Shown here piece by piece: positions 1 to 9,263 of a stretch of 64,000 bases of DNA. The notes under the pieces are model-generated. The model made no database searches and was not told the origin of the DNA. It was given only the letters and a program-made list of their open reading frames with translations. A program made the translations under genes and the position numbers. Source of the stretch: Pseudomonas fluorescens (lineage in GTDB: Bacteria > Pseudomonadota > Gammaproteobacteria > Pseudomonadales > Pseudomonadaceae); NCBI RefSeq assembly GCF_019212185.1, contig NZ_CP078138.1, positions 4,818,501-4,882,500 of the forward strand, written 5' to 3'. Position 1 is the stretch's first letter; the number at the start of each line of letters is the position of its first letter.

Positions 1-204
1 CACATCGGCATTTTGGAGGTTGTCATGCCACTGTGTATCACCATCGAAGGTAGCAATGCGTATCAGTGGAACAGCCTTCGCCTGGAGCGAGGACTCACCC
101 CGAACAACCGCAACCACCGGGTGATTCTGTTCGCGCTGCAAACGGTTAAGAGTGGCTCCCCCCACAAAGCCCGTCGCGCCTGTCAAAATAATCTGGTTGC
201 GCAT
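1..204 (-). CDS. NAD-dependent sugar epimerase/dehydratase, N-terminal part (cut by window edge)
   Basis: The first 68 codons of a leftward gene are visible, starting with ATG at 204. The N terminus contains the glycine-rich NAD(P)-binding motif TGATGFVGGA at about residues 8-17, right after a short beta strand, as in extended short-chain dehydrogenases acting on nucleotide sugars. A weak AAGAGA Shine-Dalgarno lies about 10 bases upstream. In P. aeruginosa O-antigen loci a WbpV-type epimerase sits at this end of the cluster, near the initiating transferase WbpL and the dehydratase WbpM, so the same role is inferred, but too little sequence is present to fix the substrate. Family assignment is good; the specific name is not. 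Confidence 0.75.
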   Translation of the reverse strand, partial: MRNQIILTGATGFVGGATLNRLQREQNHPVVAVVRGESSLQAKAVPLIRIATFDGDTQWHDNLQNADV

Positions 205-1514
205 AATCAATTGAATTCTCTTAAATGGTTGTCGGAAAGATCCTGCAATCAGGCCAAAAGATCGGATTCAGATCAGTAGTTCAAGTGAAACGTTCCGTAG
301 GACTCGCTCATGGCGTTCAATCACACAAAATCTGTATTTACCCAGACCAACGGACTCACGTTGCCTGTCCTGGCGTATCACCCAAAGCGTGGTAAACCGC
401 CCCTTGAATCGTCGACTAGACCCTCCACCTCGCCGATATTCCCAAGGTATCGCCTTGCTTAAGCAAGAAAAGCGGGACCTTGGCGGATAGGAATCTTCTT
501 AATCCAATTGTTTGCCTTCAGATGAATCAGTAATGCATCTGCTTGCGCAAACATATCGAATCACCTTTACACCGCTGATGACGGCAAAGTACAGGATTAT
601 ATGGTTCACATCCCTAAGTTAGTCACAGTAAACGATATCGGATTCTATTTGCTGCTCTAGCGAGGGAAAAAGTAACCTAAACCGCGATCATTTGCCGCTC
701 TTGTACGTCAGCATCTAGCTCCGATCAGGACTTGAATCTCAGCGTATAAAAATCGAAAATCTTGACAATCCTCAATCAGGGAGTCAAGCAATGAATCGCA
801 TCGTTCGTAACTCGTAACATCAAAAACCCTCCCTCGCAAACCAGTCTTGACCAGACCAACCCGCCCCCCTATCCGAATTTCCTGTCCCTCTTTAGTTCTG
901 CTCCCCTAAGCAACCGCCACCGATGCACATAGTAGACGGAGCCGTGCAGCTCAGCACAATTGGTTAGCGCGCCCTTTGGCGGGCGTCAGCCACGGCGCAG
1001 CATAGGAAGGGACCTGAACAAGCGCTTCACAAAATGCTCGTCTATCAGGCCGGAACTGTGGATTTCCGTTATTTCTCAGGCTCCGTTGTGCGCGAATGCA
1101 TAGCCCTCCCTGACGCACCCGGGCGTGCTATTCTGATTAGCTTTCATGATCTCAACAGCAGGATTATCGATATTATTCAACCCGATAAAAGACGCCACCC
1201 CAATAGATACAACCGCAGTCTGTTTGGATCCCGCGAGCATGGCATTCAAGAAATCAGCAGGCCTCCCTGCGGCAAGCCCGATGCGCGGTTGATTGTTGCC
1301 GAGTATCTCTGGGTTCTGGTCTCAGCCATTCAAACTGACATACGCTCCTCATTGATAGCGACGACAGCAAAAATGATTGCCTCCAAAGCACGAGTGGCAC
1401 TCCTGCGATCCATGTTTCGAATGTCAAAGATCTTCCGCTCAACGGTCCAAATTGGAAGCTCCCTGACCTGTCGCGAAAAGCCTCAACCCAACTAATTAAT
1501 AACGAGATTGTTCC
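205..1514. other. Long intergenic region without a convincing gene
   Basis: These 1.3 kb separate two divergent genes. The open frames I checked (plus 1034-1495; minus roughly 1076-1320 in two frames) lack a plausible Shine-Dalgarno, a recognisable motif or Pseudomonas-like composition. On the minus strand two short coding-like stretches lie in different frames between about 1080 and 1440, which could be debris of a lost gene, but I could not name it. A 56-base element at 941-996 has complementary ends (GCCGTG/CACGGC) and an internal hairpin. The region should also hold the promoters of both flanking genes, though none stands out. Confidence 0.5.
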
Positions 1515-3461
1515 ATGTGCGGTATTGCTGGGTTTTGGCACCCTAACAGCCAAGGCAGGTATGACGGGCTGACGACTCTCACCCGCATGACCAACGCCAT
1601 TCTCCGCCGAGGCCCTGATGATTCTGGCGCTTGGGAGAACGGAGCCGGGTTGTTTCTTGGCCACCGTCGCCTTGCGATTGTCGATCTATCGTCGGCCGGG
1701 CACCAGCCAATGGCATCTCCGACCGGTCGCTATGTCATCGTTTTCAATGGGGAGATTTACAACTTCCAGGCCCTGCGCAAGGCGCTCGACGCGTCACAAC
1801 AGAGCTCGATGGCATGGCGAGGCCACTCGGACACCGAGGTGATGCTGGCCGCGTTCGAACACTGGGGAATCAAAGAAACACTAAGCAAATTAGTCGGCAT
1901 GTTCGCGCTGGCAGTATGGGATCGCACCCGTGAAACCCTGACACTAGCGCGCGACAGGATGGGCGAAAAACCACTCTATTACGGTATCAATAAAGGCGCG
2001 TTGATTTTCGCCTCAGAGTTGCAGGCATTCGATGCGCACCCTAGTTTTGAGGCTGAGGTGTCGCGCGAGAGCCTCGCCCTCCTTCTGAAGTATGCGTATG
2101 TGCCATCACCTCACTCCATTTATAAGGGTATTTACAAACTACCGCCCGGCACATGGATTGAGCTGGATCGCTCGACACTCGAAAGCGGCATCGTTGGTGC
2201 ACCGAATGCGTATTGGGAACTGCCTGATACTCAGTCTACGAATCGACTGACCATTTCCGACTCGGAAGTCATCGACCAACTTGAAGAGTTGATGCGCACC
2301 ACGATACGTGAGCAAATGATGGCAGACGTACCGCTCGGCGCGTTCCTGTCCGGAGGCATTGACTCAAGCCTGATCGTCGGCCTGATGCAATCGCTCTCGC
2401 AACAGCAGGTCAAAACGTTCACCATCGGTTTTGACAATCCTGGTTACAACGAGGCTGAACACGCCAAAGCGGTGGCCCGTCACCTCGGCACCGACCACAC
2501 GGAGCTTTACGTTACAGGTAACGACGCCCTTAACGTTGTACCGAAATTACCCGATATCTACGGCGAACCCTTCGCCGACTCATCGCAGATCCCCACTTAT
2601 CTGGTTTCTCAACTGGCACGCAGCCAAGTTACGGTGAGCTTGTCTGGCGACGCGGGAGATGAATTGTTCGGCGGGTACAATCGTTATCAGTACCTTCCGA
2701 ACGTTTGGCGCAAACTCAAGCGCGTCCCCGGACCTGCTCGCAGGCTGGCCGCACGGATGATTGAGTCAGCCTCCCCCGGTCAATGGGACTCCCTCGCCAG
2801 TGGATTGATGCCGATTACTCCGGCAAGGCTCCGCGTCAGACTGCCGGGAGACAAACTGCACAAACTCGCCACCGTCATGCGTCACGATACTCCTGGCTTG
2901 ATGTATGATCGCGTGGTTTCGCAGTGGCCAAATGCATGGGACGTGGTCAAAGGCACCCGCTCCAACCCCAATTTGGCATCCGTTGGAGATAGCGATTTCG
3001 CCGCCTGGATGATGCGCCAAGACACATTGAGCTACTTGCCTGACGACATTTTGGCCAAAGTAGATCGAGCAGCCATGGCGGTAAGCCTGGAAACCCGCGT
3101 ACCGTTCCTCGACCACCGGATCGTCGAATTCGCGTCATCGCTGCCAATGTCATTCAAAATACGCAACGGCAATACCAAGTGGATTCTGCGCCAGCTACTC
3201 GATCGCTATGTTCCAAGAGAACTTATCGAGCGCCCTAAAATGGGCTTCGGGATACCCTTGCACGAATGGCTCCGTGGCCCATTACGTGAATGGGCTGAGG
3301 CTTTGTTGGACCCGCAACGATTAGCAAGCGAAGGTTATTTCGAACCTAGCCCAATCCGGGCCATCTGGGAAAGACATCTTCGAGGGCAGGGAAACTACCA
3401 GCACCAGCTTTGGCCCGTGCTGATGTTCCAGGCATGGCTCGATCGAAAACGAGTCATCTGA
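1515..3461 (+). CDS. asnB: Asparagine synthase (glutamine-hydrolysing) family amidotransferase of the O-antigen cluster
   Basis: Class B asparagine synthetase fold, 648 residues. The N terminus MCGIAGF supplies the catalytic Cys2 of a class II glutamine amidotransferase (about residues 1-210). The C-terminal ATP-pyrophosphatase domain has the P-loop LSGGIDSS at residues 278-285 and a typical synthetase tail. Housekeeping enzymes make asparagine from aspartate, glutamine and ATP; here the gene heads an O-antigen block followed by a UDP-uronic acid pathway. As with WbpS of P. aeruginosa O6, it may instead amidate the carboxyl of a HexNAc uronic acid; this substrate is inference from context. 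The start is ATG at 1515 with a weak GAGA-type site. The 31-base gap to the next gene suggests one transcript. Confidence 0.88.
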   Translation: MCGIAGFWHPNSQGRYDGLTTLTRMTNAILRRGPDDSGAWENGAGLFLGHRRLAIVDLSSAGHQPMASPTGRYVIVFNGEIYNFQALRKALDASQQSSMAWRGHSDTEVMLAAFEHWGIKETLSKLVGMFALAVWDRTRETLTLARDRMGEKPLYYGINKGALIFASELQAFDAHPSFEAEVSRESLALLLKYAYVPSPHSIYKGIYKLPPGTWIELDRSTLESGIVGAPNAYWELPDTQSTNRLTISDSEVIDQLEELMRTTIREQMMADVPLGAFLSGGIDSSLIVGLMQSLSQQQVKTFTIGFDNPGYNEAEHAKAVARHLGTDHTELYVTGNDALNVVPKLPDIYGEPFADSSQIPTYLVSQLARSQVTVSLSGDAGDELFGGYNRYQYLPNVWRKLKRVPGPARRLAARMIESASPGQWDSLASGLMPITPARLRVRLPGDKLHKLATVMRHDTPGLMYDRVVSQWPNAWDVVKGTRSNPNLASVGDSDFAAWMMRQDTLSYLPDDILAKVDRAAMAVSLETRVPFLDHRIVEFASSLPMSFKIRNGNTKWILRQLLDRYVPRELIERPKMGFGIPLHEWLRGPLREWAEALLDPQRLASEGYFEPSPIRAIWERHLRGQGNYQHQLWPVLMFQAWLDRKRVI

Positions 3462-3492
3462 ATACAAGATTTCATTTATTAGAGGAATATCC

Positions 3493-4776
3493 ATGCATCT
3501 CAGAAAGGTATCAGTGGTCGGGCTGGGCTACGTAGGTCTGCCGGTAGCTGTAGCATTTGGCAAGCACGGACCTGTAATCGGATTCGACATCAATGAATTA
3601 CGACTGCAAGAACTAAGAGCAGGTAATGACCGCACTAACGAAATAACCGAAGAAGAATTGCGGCATTCACAAATAGAATTTACCAGCAAAACCGAAGTTC
3701 TTGCAAAAGCGGACTTCCATATCGTTGCCGTTCCCACGCCTATTGACGATGCCCACCAACCGGATCTCACTCCGGTCCTGAAAGCCTCCGAGACGGTTGG
3801 TAAAGCGCTGAAGGAAGGCGATATCGTAGTCTACGAATCGACTGTTTACCCTGGGGTTACGGAAGACATCTGCGTTCCTATCCTTGAACGTGTGTCGGGT
3901 TTAAAGTGCGGCATTAACTTCACTGTTGGTTATAGCCCGGAGCGTATTAACCCTGGCGACAAAGAGCACACATTTACCAAGATAAAGAAGGTGGTATCCG
4001 GTCAAGACGCCTCCACACTCGATATTGTCGCCGACGTGTACGAATCGGTAGTAACGGCAGGCGTTTACAAAGCCGCCTCCATCAAGGTAGCTGAAGCTGC
4101 CAAAGTCATTGAAAACACCCAGCGAGATCTGAACATCGCCCTGATGAATGAACTGGCGTTGATCTTTGATCGAATGGATATTGATACACTGGACGTCCTC
4201 GAAGCAGCAGGCACCAAATGGAACTTCCTGAAGTTCAAGCCCGGACTTGTTGGTGGGCATTGCATTGGCGTAGATCCGTACTACCTAACCCATAAGGCCG
4301 AGAAACTGGGCTACATTCCTCAGGTCATTCTCGCGGGTCGCCGAATCAATGACAGTATGGGGGCGTTTATTGCTCAGCAGACGATCAAGCAGATGATCCA
4401 TGCCGGCCATCCGATTGCAGGATCTGTCGTCACAGTGCTTGGATTAACTTTCAAGGAAAACTGCCCTGATCTTCGCAACTCTCGCGTTATCGATATTATT
4501 CGAGAGCTCGAAGACTTCGGCGTCAAGGTCCAAGTCTTTGATCCAGAAGCCGAGCCCGCGGAAGCTCTGCACGAATATGGTGTATCGCTACGTAAACTCG
4601 ACGAACTACAGCCTGCCGCCGCCGTTGTGATTGCCGTTGCACACAGCGTTTACGCGAACTGGAAAACCGAGGAATATCTGAAGCTTATGCACGCTGACCC
4701 AGTTGTCATCGATGTTAAGGGTGTTTGCGACGGTCAAGCCCTACAAAATGCTGGATCTCGCTTCTGGCGCCTTTAA
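3493..4776 (+). CDS. wbpO: UDP-N-acetylhexosamine 6-dehydrogenase (WbpO/TviB type)
   Basis: A 427-residue nucleotide-sugar dehydrogenase that oxidises C6 of UDP-GalNAc or UDP-GlcNAc to the uronic acid with two NAD+. The N terminus has the Rossmann motif [10 protein letters not shown]. The catalytic cysteine is Cys257 in the motif [11 protein letters not shown], and the conserved central stretch [17 protein letters not shown] precedes it. Similarity to remembered TviB and WbpO sequences is extensive over the whole length. A good Shine-Dalgarno (AGAGGA) precedes ATG 3493. Its immediate partner is the WbpP epimerase 11 bases downstream, the same pair that makes UDP-GalNAcA in P. aeruginosa O6. 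The exact hexosamine (Gal or Glc) is inferred from that pairing. Confidence 0.9.
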   Translation: MHLRKVSVVGLGYVGLPVAVAFGKHGPVIGFDINELRLQELRAGNDRTNEITEEELRHSQIEFTSKTEVLAKADFHIVAVPTPIDDAHQPDLTPVLKASETVGKALKEGDIVVYESTVYPGVTEDICVPILERVSGLKCGINFTVGYSPERINPGDKEHTFTKIKKVVSGQDASTLDIVADVYESVVTAGVYKAASIKVAEAAKVIENTQRDLNIALMNELALIFDRMDIDTLDVLEAAGTKWNFLKFKPGLVGGHCIGVDPYYLTHKAEKLGYIPQVILAGRRINDSMGAFIAQQTIKQMIHAGHPIAGSVVTVLGLTFKENCPDLRNSRVIDIIRELEDFGVKVQVFDPEAEPAEALHEYGVSLRKLDELQPAAAVVIAVAHSVYANWKTEEYLKLMHADPVVIDVKGVCDGQALQNAGSRFWRL

Positions 4777-4787
4777 AGGAGACCCCC

Positions 4788-5828
4788 GTGAGTACTTACG
4801 AAACAGTGCGTCAAGACTTGATGGCCTCGCCGCGTACATGGCTCATTACCGGCGTGGCCGGTTTCATTGGTTCGAACTTGCTGGAGACGTTACTCCAGCT
4901 CAATCAACGCGTGATTGGCTTGGACAATTTCGAGACCGGCCACCAGCGCAATCTTGATTTGGTGCAGCAGGCCGTTTCCGAATCAGCCTGGGCACAATTC
5001 GAGTTTTTACAAGGTGACATCCGCAAGTTGGAAGACTGCCAGCGCGCCTTGGCAGGTGGAGTTGACTATGTTCTTCACCAAGCCGCTTTGGGCAGCGTAC
5101 CTCGCTCACTGGAAGACCCAATCCGCACCAACAGCACAAACATTGACGGCTTCCTGAATATGCTCGTCGCCAGCCGGGACGCAAGCGTCAAGCGCTTTGT
5201 CTATGCTGCATCAAGCTCCACTTATGGTGATCACCCTGGCCTGCCCAAAGTTGAGGATCGAATTGGTCGACCACTCTCGCCTTATGCAGTCACCAAGTAT
5301 GTAAATGAACTGTATGCAGATGTCTTTGCACGCAGTTACGGACTGGCGACTATCGGGTTGCGTTACTTCAACGTATTCGGTCCGAGACAGGACCCCGATG
5401 GTGCCTACGCAGCCGTGATTCCAAAATGGTTTGGCGCCCTGCTCCGTGACGAACCCATTTACATCAATGGTGATGGTGAGACCAGTCGTGATTTCTGCTA
5501 CATCGCCAATGCGGTGCAAGCCAATATCCTGGCTGCTACGACAAATGAAGCAGAGGCAGTGAACCAGGTATTCAACGTTGCAGTAGGTGATCGCACCACA
5601 TTGAACGACCTGTTTGCGCATATCCGCGATCTCGCGAGCGCCAACAAGCCCGACCTCAAGGAAGTCACCCCAGTCTACCGCGACTTTAGAGCTGCCGATG
5701 TGCGTCACTCCCAGGCGGATATAAGCAAAGCGCAAACCTTGCTGGGTTATGCTCCCACACATCGTATCGCTGCCGGGCTGCAGGATTCGGCTACCTATTA
5801 CACAACCCATGTAGGCAAGCATGTCTAA
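4788..5828 (+). CDS. wbpP: UDP-N-acetylglucosamine 4-epimerase (WbpP)
   Basis: A 346-residue extended SDR epimerase interconverting UDP-GlcNAc and UDP-GalNAc (and their uronic acids). It shows [10 protein letters not shown] for NAD binding near residue 20, the serine motif AASSSTYG, and the catalytic Tyr166-x3-Lys170 in YAVTK. Much of the protein matches P. aeruginosa WbpP as I remember it (for example [13 protein letters not shown] and YFNVFG). I chose GTG 4788 because AAAGGAG lies 5 bases upstream and gives the family length; an in-frame upstream ATG at 4725 lies inside wbpO. The last 8 bases overlap the next glycosyltransferase gene, implying translational coupling. Confidence 0.93.
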   Translation: MSTYETVRQDLMASPRTWLITGVAGFIGSNLLETLLQLNQRVIGLDNFETGHQRNLDLVQQAVSESAWAQFEFLQGDIRKLEDCQRALAGGVDYVLHQAALGSVPRSLEDPIRTNSTNIDGFLNMLVASRDASVKRFVYAASSSTYGDHPGLPKVEDRIGRPLSPYAVTKYVNELYADVFARSYGLATIGLRYFNVFGPRQDPDGAYAAVIPKWFGALLRDEPIYINGDGETSRDFCYIANAVQANILAATTNEAEAVNQVFNVAVGDRTTLNDLFAHIRDLASANKPDLKEVTPVYRDFRAADVRHSQADISKAQTLLGYAPTHRIAAGLQDSATYYTTHVGKHV

Positions 5829-6945
5829 GATTGTCGTAATTGCCGGGCACGCCGAATCTCTTATTCGGTTCCGCGGAGACCTTTTGGACTCCATGCGGGC
5901 CAATGGTCATGAAGTCGCTGCGATAGCGCCCGAAGATGATGACTCTGTGCGAAAGCGACTCGCTGAAAAAGGCATCCCCTATCACGTTGTGCCGGTATCA
6001 CGTACAGGAGTGAACCCTTGGGCCGATCTACGCTACTTGCTTCGGCTACGGCGGTGTCTGCTAAAGATAAAACCTGACGTGGTACTCGCCTACACGATCA
6101 AACCAGTAGTCTACGGCTTGCCTGCCGCACGCCTGGCGGGCGTCAAGCGTTGCTATGCGTTGATTACCGGGCTCGGCTATGCCTTTACCGAGGTGGAGGC
6201 AAGCTTCAGCCGACGCCTCTTGAATCGCATTGCATCAACCTTGTATCGCTTCGGACTGCACTTCGCCAGCGGAGTGTTTTTTCAGAACCCGGACGACCGC
6301 CAGCTTTTCAAGGAACAGAAGCTCTTCAATGCAGCTACCCCGGCCTGGGTAATTAATGGTTCCGGTATTAACACCGATCGTTTCCCAGTAACCCCTCTCC
6401 CGGCCTTCCCGAGCTTTTTGTTTGTTGGTCGACTGCTACGCGATAAAGGCTTAGTCGAGTATGTGGAAGCCGCCCGGTCACTGAAACCCACTCACCCACA
6501 AGCTACTTTTCATTTAGTGGGCCCTTTGGACTCAAACCCATCGGGCATTAACGCAGACACTGTTGCAAGTTGGGTAAAGGAGGGGATAGTAAATTATCAC
6601 GGGCCGGTGAGCGATGTGCGACCTTACCTTGCTGAATGCAACGTATTTGTACTCCCTTCATATCGGGAAGGCACATCACGCTCTGTGCTTGAAGCGATGT
6701 CGTGCGGACGAGCAATAATCACGACTGATGCGCCCGGATGTCGGGAAACGGTGGAAGACGGGCTCAGCGGCATACTTGTGAAGCCCCGCAGTACAAACGA
6801 CTTAGCAGACGCGATGGCACGCCTGTCAGACTCAAAGGAGTTGCGCGAGCAAATGGGTCGTGTAAGCCGCGAACTTGCGGAGAGTAAATATGATGTACAT
6901 CGAGTGAACACGGCGACGCTCGAAGCGATGAGTTTGAAGAGCTGA
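5821..6945 (+). CDS. Glycosyltransferase family 4 (PglA/CapM-like)
   Basis: A 374-residue GT-B fold glycosyltransferase. The C-terminal half shows the GT4 signature: a beta strand [12 protein letters not shown], then [31 protein letters not shown], where the two glutamates of the E-x7-E type motif bind the donor nucleotide sugar. The N-terminal half ([10 protein letters not shown]) resembles the PglA/CapM subgroup that adds GalNAc-type sugars to undecaprenyl-linked oligosaccharides. Being coupled to wbpO-wbpP, it may transfer the sugar they make; this is inference. It is the last gene of the plus-strand block, and a hairpin follows at 6955-6992. Confidence 0.85.
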   Translation: MSKIVVIAGHAESLIRFRGDLLDSMRANGHEVAAIAPEDDDSVRKRLAEKGIPYHVVPVSRTGVNPWADLRYLLRLRRCLLKIKPDVVLAYTIKPVVYGLPAARLAGVKRCYALITGLGYAFTEVEASFSRRLLNRIASTLYRFGLHFASGVFFQNPDDRQLFKEQKLFNAATPAWVINGSGINTDRFPVTPLPAFPSFLFVGRLLRDKGLVEYVEAARSLKPTHPQATFHLVGPLDSNPSGINADTVASWVKEGIVNYHGPVSDVRPYLAECNVFVLPSYREGTSRSVLEAMSCGRAIITTDAPGCRETVEDGLSGILVKPRSTNDLADAMARLSDSKELREQMGRVSRELAESKYDVHRVNTATLEAMSLKS

Positions 6946-6954
6946 CTAACGAGT

Positions 6955-6992
6955 TAGGCCCGGCGTGGCACTTATATCCGACGCCGGGCTTA
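6955..6992. terminator. Terminator-like hairpin between convergent O-antigen blocks
   Basis: The arms GCCCGGCGT (6958-6966) and ACGCCGGGC (6981-6989) pair perfectly and extend with weaker pairs at the base, around a 14-base loop. It sits 10 bases after the plus-strand glycosyltransferase and faces the oppositely oriented block. There is no clear U-tract on either side, so intrinsic termination is uncertain. Confidence 0.5.
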
Positions 6993-7147
6993 GCCAACAT
7001 TATCTACAGCCACTCTTCCGAGTCTACAGCGCTACAACTGCCTTTACCATCCAATGTATCGATAGCAGGTAACGTATAAAACACACTGGCGATACGTACT
7101 GGAAGTTATCAACGAAATTTTTTCTACGTGCAAACTTGGCTTACGGA

Positions 7148-8230
7148 CTAGATATTTTTTTGCGCAACCACTTCATTGAACACTTTTCTGAGTGCCAAGA
7201 CCTGAACATGTAGAGTGTATTTATTTTCCACCGCCACCCTCCCCGCCGAGCCATAACGCCGTCGCTGATCATCACTACCTAACAACTCACGTAACGACGC
7301 CTCCCACTCCACAGAGCTATCGGCTAACAATCCACATTGGCTTCCGGCGACAATTTCAGTGTTGACTCCCACAGGAGACGCGACTACCGGAACACTGGAA
7401 GCCATATACTGAATCAGCTTGTAGCCGCACTTACCTTTTTCCCATGGACCATCAATCAACGGCATGATGCCTACATCGATTTGTCTAATAAAGTCCACCT
7501 CACGATCCTCGGACCAAGGGAGTACCTCTACACTTATCCCGGGAAGATCCTGGACAATGTCTGGCGTGGCTCCCATCAACATGATGCGCGCACCAAACTC
7601 TCCACACACATTGTGAAGTGCTTGTCGAATTGCAACTACATATTTTTGTGTTGAAGGTGAGCCAATCCAACCAATCACCAGCGATTTGCCATTGTCATCC
7701 CGCTTGGCCAGATAACGACTTTTGTCGACTACGGTAGGTACTACAACGATATTTTTTGAGCCTGCCGTTGCCGCACGAGTTGCGAGATAATCATTACCTG
7801 CAACTACGCATCGCGCGTTTCGCATCACAACATCGATTTTTCTACCTAATAACTTTCGAATCATTGAGCTGGAAGAAAGATCATAGCTATGGAACACGGC
7901 ATCATCATAATCCACAACATAGGGAGGTGCGAAAACTTTCAAAAGCCTTTCTATTATCGCAGGAAAATAAGGAAAAACTTCTTTTTCTATCCAGATCAAA
8001 TCATATTTTCGGACGGACAGTAGCGTAAACAAACGTGCCAAGTAGCAATATACTGACCTAATTAAAGGACGCCTTCCCGTTTGGTATAAGTGTGTAAGGT
8101 ATGCGTCATCAAACAAACACTTTACTTCTACTTCAACACCCTGTTGCTCAAGAGCAGGAATATATTGTAGAAAGCGAAGTCGACTACTCGCCCCCAACCG
8201 GGAATACTTGGACAGTAACAGGACCTTCAT
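7148..8230 (-). CDS. Glycosyltransferase, GT-B fold (GT4-like)
   Basis: A protein of about 360 residues with a typical GT-B layout. The N-terminal domain (MKVLLLSKYSRLGASSRLR, conserved in GT4 enzymes that bind a lipid acceptor) is followed by a C-terminal donor domain with VIGWIGSPSTQKY and the late motif IMPLIDGPWEKGKCGYKLIQYMASSVPVV, containing the conserved lysine and glutamate region of this subgroup. I start at ATG 8230; a TTG at 8236 is two codons upstream and neither has a strong ribosome site. It is the last gene of the minus O-antigen block, with lower GC than the core genes. The sugar transferred is unknown. Confidence 0.8.
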   Translation of the reverse strand: MKVLLLSKYSRLGASSRLRFLQYIPALEQQGVEVEVKCLFDDAYLTHLYQTGRRPLIRSVYCYLARLFTLLSVRKYDLIWIEKEVFPYFPAIIERLLKVFAPPYVVDYDDAVFHSYDLSSSSMIRKLLGRKIDVVMRNARCVVAGNDYLATRAATAGSKNIVVVPTVVDKSRYLAKRDDNGKSLVIGWIGSPSTQKYVVAIRQALHNVCGEFGARIMLMGATPDIVQDLPGISVEVLPWSEDREVDFIRQIDVGIMPLIDGPWEKGKCGYKLIQYMASSVPVVASPVGVNTEIVAGSQCGLLADSSVEWEASLRELLGSDDQRRRYGSAGRVAVENKYTLHVQVLALRKVFNEVVAQKNI

Positions 8231-8315
8231 GCTCAATTAAATCTCGCTGATAAATACAACGTCAAAATTGACTCGCCACCCGATTCGCCGCAATGCTTGG
8301 AGCGATAGCTCGCAA

Positions 8316-9263
8316 TTAGGTCGCTGTTTGTCCTTTGAAAATCCATTTAGGTAGCCAACCTATCAGAAGTCCGTAGGCAATCCAGGTTTCTTTGACAGAT
8401 GATAAGGATCCACGCAAAGCTGAGATCGCCGTTCGCGACAATGGCTCAAGCAACAACGTACTCAAAAGAACCGATGTCGCTCCGAAGAACCCAAAATGTT
8501 TGTACGAATAGATAATCTTGCTGCGTTGCGAATAAAAAAGACGTCGAGCCTTGATTTGGTCAGAAGTCCCGCCACCCTTATGAAAGGCTTGAATATGACT
8601 CAGGAACTCAACTCTCCAACCTTCACTCTTGACCCTTCGAGAAAGATCTAGATCTTCTAGATACACGAAGAACCTTTCATCAAATCCATGCAACTGGTCA
8701 AAAATCTCACGTCGAATCAGATAAAAAGCACCTATTACATGATCTACAGAGCGATCACTCGCGTGATCCCACTCTCTCATAAAGTGACCAAGCTTCGGAA
8801 TAAAGTGGTCTAGACCAACAGTGTGGGCCAAAAAACCTAATACAGTTGGAAATCTGGTACAGCTACGCGAGATGTGACCGCTTTCGTCTTTCAGTTGCAC
8901 CCCACAGACACCGACATCCTGGTTACCAGGTTTTTCCATAAATTCGATCACTGAAGTCAATGAAGCAGGGTAGACCGCAGCGTCCGGATTAAGAAAGAGA
9001 ATGTACTCAGCGCGGCCTTGACGAGCGCCCAAGTTGCAAGCCTTCCCGAACCCCAGATTCTGACCAGCCATAATCAAATGGACATTCGTAAAGGACTGCA
9101 GTCGTGCTTCCGAGCCATCGGTGGAACCATTATCCACAACGAACGTTTTCGCTAGATTTTCATCACCACTTTCAACTATCGAGGAAACACACTGAAAAAG
9201 CTGCTCCCCAGAGTTCCAGTTCACAATGACTACATCTATTTTATTGCTCACTTTTGACACCAT
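8316..9263 (-). CDS. Glycosyltransferase family 2 (rhamnosyltransferase-like)
   Basis: A 315-residue GT-A glycosyltransferase. It opens with IDVVIVNWNSG, then FVVDNGSTDGS and LFLNPDA (the DxD-like metal site region), and has HVIGAFYLIRREIFDQLHGFDERFFVYLED-type features in the middle that match the WbbL rhamnosyltransferase group. One hydrophobic stretch near the C terminus suggests membrane association. The open frame extends 30 codons further upstream, but ATG 9263 has AAAAGGACG just before it and gives the family start. It overlaps the 3' end of the polymerase gene by 23 bases. Use of dTDP-rhamnose from the nearby rml genes is plausible inference. Confidence 0.85.
   Translation of the reverse strand: MVSKVSNKIDVVIVNWNSGEQLFQCVSSIVESGDENLAKTFVVDNGSTDGSEARLQSFTNVHLIMAGQNLGFGKACNLGARQGRAEYILFLNPDAAVYPASLTSVIEFMEKPGNQDVGVCGVQLKDESGHISRSCTRFPTVLGFLAHTVGLDHFIPKLGHFMREWDHASDRSVDHVIGAFYLIRREIFDQLHGFDERFFVYLEDLDLSRRVKSEGWRVEFLSHIQAFHKGGGTSDQIKARRLFYSQRSKIIYSYKHFGFFGATSVLLSTLLLEPLSRTAISALRGSLSSVKETWIAYGLLIGWLPKWIFKGQTAT

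Noticed and set aside
13..279. Plus-strand open frame of 88 codons
   Set aside because: It is antisense to the start of the epimerase gene, which has a clear NAD-binding motif on the minus strand.
1034..1495. Plus-strand open frame of 153 codons before asnB
   Set aside because: No recognisable motif, no ribosome site and unusual composition (many Arg, Ile and Ser, no family features); it likely arises by chance in a non-coding or decayed region.
1254..1664. Minus-strand open frame overlapping the asnB start
   Set aside because: It overlaps the conserved MCGIAGF N terminus of asnB and shows no motif.
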